Source: Chloroflexota bacterium
GTDB taxonomy: Bacteria; Chloroflexota; Chloroflexia; Thermomicrobiales; UBA6265
Length of the DNA stretch: 9,665 nt
NCBI GenBank assembly: GCA_023392645.1
Contig: JAEVYR010000351.1
Span: forward strand, 1 to 9,665
Direction of reading: 5' to 3'
The notes under the pieces are model-generated. The model was not told the DNA's origin, ran no database searches, and saw only the letters and a program-made list of their open reading frames with translations. Both the position numbers and the translations under genes were made by a program. Below, piece by piece: positions 6,148 through 9,665 of this stretch. Position 1 is the first letter of the stretch, and each line of letters begins with the position of its first letter.

Positions 6148-6507
6148 ATGAGTGATCGCACCCTGACCTGCCGTGATTGCGGCCAGGAGTTCCTGTTCAC
6201 CGAGGGTGAGCAGTCGTTCTACACCGAGCGCGGCTATTCGGAGCCGAGCCGGTGCAAGCCGTGCCGGCAGGCACGCAAGGCCCAGCAGGGCGGCGGCGGC
6301 GGCAGCAGCTACTCGTCCGGTGGCGGCGGTGGCTACGGTGGCGGGGGATACGGCGGCAACGGCGGCGGCCAGCGCCAGTTCTTCCCGGCCGTCTGCTCCG
6401 AGTGCGGCAAGGACACCGAGGTGCCCTTCCAGCCGACCCCGGGCAAGCCGGTCTACTGCCGTGACTGCTTCCAGTCGCGCCGCCCCCCACGCTACTCCAA
6501 CTACTAG
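6148..6507 (+). CDS. Two-zinc-site protein with Gly-rich linker (CxxC-x17-CxxC domain)
   Basis: 119 aa. The N-terminal probable zinc-ribbon domain has C8-x2-C11 and C36-x2-C39 around QEFLFTEGEQSFYTERGY. A Gly/Ser/Tyr-rich stretch (48-74, GGGGYGGGGYGG type) follows. The C-terminal domain has C83-x2-C86, exactly 17 residues, then C104-x2-C107, the CxxC-x17-CxxC domain signature, and a basic tail RRPPRYSNY. All eight zinc ligands are present. Function is not established for this family; two zinc modules, a flexible Gly/Tyr linker like those of RNA-binding and condensate-forming proteins, and basic residues suggest nucleic-acid binding (inference). The ATG at 6148 is chosen because MSDRTLTCRDCGQEF resembles family N-termini; a GTG at 6124 is possible but would add eight atypical residues inside the hairpin. 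It is monocistronic, with its own promoter and terminator. Confidence 0.85.
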   Translation: MSDRTLTCRDCGQEFLFTEGEQSFYTERGYSEPSRCKPCRQARKAQQGGGGGSSYSSGGGGGYGGGGYGGNGGGQRQFFPAVCSECGKDTEVPFQPTPGKPVYCRDCFQSRRPPRYSNY

Positions 6508-6517
6508 CGACCGCGGC

Positions 6518-6533
6518 GCTGCGGCAACGCAGC
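6518..6533 (+). promoter_or_regulatory. GCAA-tetraloop hairpin after the stop codon
   Basis: GCTGCG-GCAA-CGCAGC is a perfect six-base stem closed by a GNRA tetraloop, a very stable RNA loop. It begins ten bases after the TAG and ends one base before the terminator stem. It may shield the 3' end of the mRNA or help RNA polymerase pause before termination. Confidence 0.55.
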
Positions 6534-6534
6534 C

Positions 6535-6567
6535 CAAAGGGGGCAGGCATCGTGCCTGCCCCCTTTG
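6535..6567. terminator. Strong 15-bp hairpin, probable two-way terminator
   Basis: CAAAGGGGGCAGGCA (6535-6549), loop TCG, then TGCCTGCCCCCTTTG (6553-6567): fifteen perfect pairs with a three-base loop. Only three T residues close the plus-strand stem, so it is not a classic T-tract terminator, but its length and position 27 bases after the stop make termination or 3'-end stabilisation the likely role. Its central 21 bases resemble the hairpin at 4585-4605, so it may descend from a dispersed hairpin repeat. Confidence 0.75.
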
Positions 6568-6569
6568 TC

Positions 6570-6724
6570 ATCTGGCGGTACCCTCGTACCACCGAGCCCG
6601 TCTCGGCCGTTGATCCAACATCTGCCGGCATGAGCCAGGGTCGCGTCCGTGACGACGCGCCCACGGCACAGCGCCCCGCCATCCGGGCCGCGCCAGCCAC
6701 ACTCACAGGACGTCACCCGCCGCC
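6570..6724 (+). other. Upstream region of the third GNAT gene, small dyads only
   Basis: There is no gene here. Three compact dyads are seen: GGTAC-CCTC-GTACC (6577-6590), CCGAG-CCCGT-CTCGG (6592-6606) and CGCGTC-CGTGAC-GACGCG (6642-6659). TTGATC (6610-6615) resembles a -35 box, but no matching -10 follows. The only Shine-Dalgarno-like run before the gene is AGGA (6707-6710), fourteen bases from the ATG, so translation may be weak or the real start different. Confidence 0.4.
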
Positions 6725-7351
6725 ATGATCGAACGTCGTCCCAGTCCCAACGGCGCCACCCCCGAAGCGCCGCTCGTCCGCGCCGGCACGCTCGTCGACC
6801 TGCGCCGCCACATCGACGCCAATCGCGAGTCGTTCATTCGCTGGTACGCCGATGCGGAGATCGCCCGGCTGTTGCGCCACGATCTCGAACCGCTCACCCG
6901 GCGCGAGGCGATCTCGTATTTCAATCACATCATCCTGCCGCTCTCCGCGCGCGGGCACTGCTGGGCGATTCACCGCCACGACACCGGCCAGTTGATCGGC
7001 ACAGCCGCCGTCACCGATGTCAACGCCGTCCGGGAGACCTGCCTCTACCGCATCGTGATCGGGGAGAAGGACGCCTGGGGCCACGGCTTCGGCACCGAAA
7101 CCACCCGCCTCGTGGCCGAGCAAGTCTTCTCGACGCTGCCGGTGCGGCGCTTCCGCCTGGAGGTGTTCGCCCACAACGAGCGCGCCTGCCGGGCCTATCA
7201 GCGGGTCGGGTTTCGCGCCTACGACCGGTACGACGAGAAGGTCCCCGGCAAGAACGTGACGCTCGATATCATCGCGATGGAGCTGACACCGGAGCTGTTG
7301 GCATCGAACATGCCGGAGCGCGGAGAAGGAACGCCGTCGGCAATCACCTGA
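6725..7351 (+). CDS. GNAT-family N-acetyltransferase (RimJ/RimL-like)
   Basis: 208 aa. It has the same fold family as the tandem pair at 250-1403 but is clearly more distant. The acetyl-CoA loop reads WGHGFGTE; Trp replaces the classical Arg/Gln of the motif, as is common in RimJ/RimL proteins (WGKGYATE type). It is followed by the FAHNERACRAYQRVGFRAYD segment that closes these domains. RWYADAEIARLL near the N-terminus matches the RWINDFETARTL region of the other two. No signal peptide or membrane segment is present. The start is uncertain: only AGGA at a 14-nt distance precedes the ATG, and the first 18 or so residues (RRPSPNGATPEAP) look disordered. The acceptor substrate is unknown. It is followed by a 196-nt gap before dxs, so cotranscription is possible but not shown. 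Confidence 0.85.
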   Translation: MIERRPSPNGATPEAPLVRAGTLVDLRRHIDANRESFIRWYADAEIARLLRHDLEPLTRREAISYFNHIILPLSARGHCWAIHRHDTGQLIGTAAVTDVNAVRETCLYRIVIGEKDAWGHGFGTETTRLVAEQVFSTLPVRRFRLEVFAHNERACRAYQRVGFRAYDRYDEKVPGKNVTLDIIAMELTPELLASNMPERGEGTPSAIT

Positions 7352-7430
7352 CCGCGTTGGCCCCGGCTACACGCGCTCGCCGGCCGGCGCCAGCGATGGA
7401 TTAGTATTGTGACCGTGTCTGACGCCTCCA

Positions 7431-7504
7431 GGGCTTCGCAGCCCCGGTCCGCCCACTTGGTCCGGGAGCCCGGATAGCGGATTGCCCGGCGCGCGTCCCG
7501 GACC
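7431..7504 (+). promoter_or_regulatory. Structured dxs leader with competing stems
   Basis: GGGCT-TCGC-AGCCC (7431-7444) is followed by GGTCCGGG (7459-7466) pairing perfectly with CCCGGACC (7497-7504). GGTCCG also occurs at 7446-7451, so CGGACC (7499-7504) has two possible partners, a switch-like arrangement. A weak -10-like TAGTAT (7402-7407) lies upstream without a good -35. The elements of the TPP riboswitch (CUGAGA and the second conserved arm), which would suit a TPP-dependent enzyme, were not found. The role is unproven. Confidence 0.35.
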
Positions 7505-7547
7505 TGCATGCGCCCGACGCGCCGGAACTCCACGAGGGATCACAACG

Positions 7548-9491
7548 ATGGCTAACGATTCGCGCTCGACCACCCCGTTGCTGGACAAGATCGCCTCGCC
7601 GGCGGATCTGAAGAGCCTCAGCAGCCGCCAGCTCACCGCGCTCGCGGCCGAGCTGCGGCAAGAGCTGATCGGCACGGTCACCCAGACCGGGGGGCACCTC
7701 GGCGCCAGCCTCGGCACGGTCGAGCTCGCCATCGCCCTGCACACCGTCTTCGACCTGCCGAAGGACCGGCTCGTGTGGGACGTCGGTCACCAGGCCTACG
7801 TCCACAAGCTGCTCACCGGCCGCCGCGACCGCTTCGACACCATCCGTCAGGAGGGTGGGTTGAGCGGATTCCTCAGCCGCGACGAATCCGAGTACGACTG
7901 CTTCGGCGCCGGGCACGCCTCGACCTCGATCTCGGCCGGGCTCGGCATGGCCGTCGGTGAATCCCTGAAGCCGAGGAAGAGCGATCGCGGCAGCGTCGTG
8001 TCGATCATCGGCGACGGCGCGCTCACCGGCGGCATGGCGTTCGAGGGGCTCAACAACGCCGGTCACATGGACGACCTCCCCTTCATCGTCGTGCTCAACG
8101 ACAACGAAATGTCGATCGCGCCCAACGTCGGCGCGCTGAGCCGCTACCTCGATCGCGTCCGCACCGACACCCGCTACAACCGCGCCAAGGACGAGCTGGT
8201 CGAGCGGCTCGACAAGCTGCCCCAGGGCGAGCTGCTGGTCGAGCTGGGCAAGCGGATGAAGGACTCGGTCAAGGAGCTGCTCTACCACTCGATGATCTGG
8301 GAGGAGCTGGGCTTCACCTACATCGGCCCGGTCGATGGTCACAACATTGCAGCCGTGATGGAGGCGCTGCGCCGCGCGCGCGACCTCAAGGAGCCGGTGT
8401 TCGTCCATGTCGTCACGCAAAAGGGCAAGGGATACGCGCCGGCGCGCAACGACCGCGAACGGAGCCACGCCGTCAGCGCGCCGAGCACGCCGAAGGACGC
8501 GAATGCCGCGCCGGCGCCGCCGAAGTACCAGGACGCGTTCGCGGGCGCGCTGATCGAGCTCGCCGCCGAGGATGAGCGGATCGTCGCCATCACCGCCGCG
8601 ATGCCGGGCGGCACCTCGCTCGGCAAGTTCGGCGAGAAATACCCGTCCCGTTTCTTCGACGTCGGCATCGCCGAGCAGCACGCCGTCACCTTCGCCGCCG
8701 GACTCGCCACCGAGGGGCTGCGTCCCGTGGTCGGCATCTACTCGACCTTCCTCCAGCGCGCGTTCGACCAGATCATCCACGATGTCTGCATCCAGAACCT
8801 GCCGGTCACCTTCGCGATGGATCGCGCCGGATTCGCCGGCGACGACGGACGCACCCACCACGGGGTCTTCGATCTCAGCTACCTGCGGCTGATTCCAAAT
8901 ATGACCGTGATGGCCCCGAAGGACGAGAACGAGCTGCGGCACATGCTCGCCACCGCGATCGAGCACGGTGGGCCGATCGCCATGCGTTATCCGCGCGGCG
9001 CCGGCATGGGCGTCGCGATCGACCCGGCGTTCCACACGCTGCCGATCGGCAAGGCCGAAACGATCCGTGAGGGCGAGGACATCGCGCTCGTCGGTATCGG
9101 CTCGACGGTGCTGACGGCCGAGCGGGCCGCCGACGCGCTCGCCGTCGACGGAATCTCGGCGACGGTCGTCAACGCGCGCTTCGCGAAGCCGCTCGACGAC
9201 GCGCTGCTGCTGGAGCTGGCGCGGACGCATCGCGGGGTCGTCACGATCGAAGAGAACACCTGTCGGGGCGGCTTCGGCTCGGCGGTGCTGGAGCTCTACA
9301 ACGAGGAGCGGATCACCACGCCGGTGCGGGTCGCGGCGGTCCCGGATCACTTCTTCGAGCAGGCGAGCCAGAACCGGCTGCGGGACCTCGCCGGCATCGG
9401 TGTCGAGAGCGTCGTCGCCCTCGGCCGGGAGCTGGCGCAAACCACGGAGCGCTCGCTGCACGCCGTCGAGGTCTCGACCGTCGCGGACTGA
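7548..9491 (+). CDS. dxs: 1-deoxy-D-xylulose-5-phosphate synthase
   Basis: 647 aa, full length. It condenses pyruvate and glyceraldehyde 3-phosphate with loss of CO2, using thiamine diphosphate and Mg2+; this is the first step of the MEP isoprenoid pathway and also feeds thiamine and pyridoxal synthesis. The TPP-binding domain shows GGHLGASLG (48-56, H50), WDVGHQ (77-82), GDGALTGG (155-162) and LNDN (183-186), the GDG...NDN Mg/TPP motif. The pyrimidine-binding domain shows DVGIAEQH (371-378) with the activating E376, FLQRAFDQ (401-408), DRAGFAGDDGRTHHG (425-439) and YPRG (481-484); a transketolase C-terminal domain follows (about 510-630). The residue 300-325 linker is Ala/Pro-rich. GAGGG (7534-7538), nine bases before the ATG, fixes the start; the open frame upstream is not family-like. 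Confidence 0.97.
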   Translation: MANDSRSTTPLLDKIASPADLKSLSSRQLTALAAELRQELIGTVTQTGGHLGASLGTVELAIALHTVFDLPKDRLVWDVGHQAYVHKLLTGRRDRFDTIRQEGGLSGFLSRDESEYDCFGAGHASTSISAGLGMAVGESLKPRKSDRGSVVSIIGDGALTGGMAFEGLNNAGHMDDLPFIVVLNDNEMSIAPNVGALSRYLDRVRTDTRYNRAKDELVERLDKLPQGELLVELGKRMKDSVKELLYHSMIWEELGFTYIGPVDGHNIAAVMEALRRARDLKEPVFVHVVTQKGKGYAPARNDRERSHAVSAPSTPKDANAAPAPPKYQDAFAGALIELAAEDERIVAITAAMPGGTSLGKFGEKYPSRFFDVGIAEQHAVTFAAGLATEGLRPVVGIYSTFLQRAFDQIIHDVCIQNLPVTFAMDRAGFAGDDGRTHHGVFDLSYLRLIPNMTVMAPKDENELRHMLATAIEHGGPIAMRYPRGAGMGVAIDPAFHTLPIGKAETIREGEDIALVGIGSTVLTAERAADALAVDGISATVVNARFAKPLDDALLLELARTHRGVVTIEENTCRGGFGSAVLELYNEERITTPVRVAAVPDHFFEQASQNRLRDLAGIGVESVVALGRELAQTTERSLHAVEVSTVAD

Positions 9492-9575
9492 CGCTCGCCT
9501 CCGCGACTCCCGAGTGACATCGCCGTCGCGGCGACGTGAGCGCGCGTCTAGCGATCGCGCGAGACACGGTACGCG

Positions 9576-9616
9576 GCGGTCAATGTCGCCTCGGGCGACC
9601 AAGCGACATTGACCGC
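9576..9616. repeat. 14-bp inverted repeat downstream of dxs with competing inner hairpin
   Basis: GCGGTCAATGTCGC (9576-9589) and GCGACATTGACCGC (9603-9616) are a perfect 14-bp inverted repeat around 13 bases. A second hairpin, GTCGCC-TCG-GGCGAC (9585-9599), uses part of the left arm, so the two exclude each other. There is no T run. It lies 84 bases after the dxs stop and could end dxs transcription or be an operator for a gene beyond the window. Nearer the stop are TCGCCG-TCG-CGGCGA (9520-9534) and CGCGCG (9541-9546) with CGCGCG (9556-9561). Nothing further is seen in 9617-9665. Confidence 0.6.
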
Positions 9617-9665
9617 GCGGCACGCTGAATGGGCCGACGCTCGAGCGCGCAGGCAAGTCGCCGCC

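Noticed and set aside
7352..7547. TPP riboswitch before dxs
   Set aside because: The conserved CUGAGA element and second conserved arm of the THI box were not found.
7401..9656. 751-codon minus-strand open frame over dxs
   Set aside because: It is an exact shadow of dxs with low-complexity Arg/Asp/Val composition and no plausible domain.
1..9665. CRISPR array, integrase, toxin-antitoxin or phage-defence genes
   Set aside because: No regularly spaced direct repeats and no such protein motifs were seen on either strand.

Overview
The window is GC-rich and has the compact layout of a bacterial chromosome. The gene content is two-subunit succinyl-CoA synthetase, MgtE, a CxxC-x17-CxxC zinc-ribbon protein with a glycine-rich linker, a zinc-ribbon protein at the left edge, and 1-deoxy-D-xylulose-5-phosphate synthase. 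Together with its codon use and its short GC-rich intergenic palindromes, this suggests Chloroflexota, possibly the Thermomicrobia/Sphaerobacter side. That placement is an inference from protein style only. No rRNA, tRNA, CRISPR array, transposase or phage gene was seen.

Layout: (1) 1-134, minus strand: the N-terminus of a zinc-ribbon protein running off the left edge. A 115-nt divergent gap separates it from (2) 250-1403, plus strand: two tandem, roughly 60% identical GNAT acetyltransferases joined by an ATGA stop/start overlap. (3) 1404-1665: no gene, but a 122-nt palindromic repeat element (1471-1592). (4) 1666-5793, minus strand, read right to left: sucC, sucD, mgtE and a macro-domain ADP-ribose hydrolase. 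This may be one transcript; the sucC-sucD gap holds a hairpin repeat, and the sucD-mgtE gap holds an RNA-like structure joining the sucD stop to the mgtE ribosome-binding site. (5) 5794-6147: a divergent control region with a symmetrical -10 element. (6) 6148-6507, plus strand: the two-zinc-site Gly-rich protein, ended by a very strong hairpin. (7) 6725-7351, plus strand: a third, more distant GNAT. (8) 7548-9491, plus strand: complete dxs, followed by 174 nt of non-coding, palindrome-rich DNA.

The genes with firm functions are housekeeping. SucCD does the substrate-level phosphorylation step of the TCA cycle, MgtE imports the Mg2+ on which SucCD and Dxs depend, and Dxs starts the MEP isoprenoid pathway. 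The accessory layer is the GNAT trio and the macro-domain enzyme, all of which would act on acyl or ADP-ribosyl modifications; their substrates cannot be read from sequence. I found no multi-gene system that I would call new. The points most worth following are non-coding: the sucD/mgtE leader, the symmetrical divergent promoter, a hairpin family shared by two distant sites, and competing hairpins around dxs.
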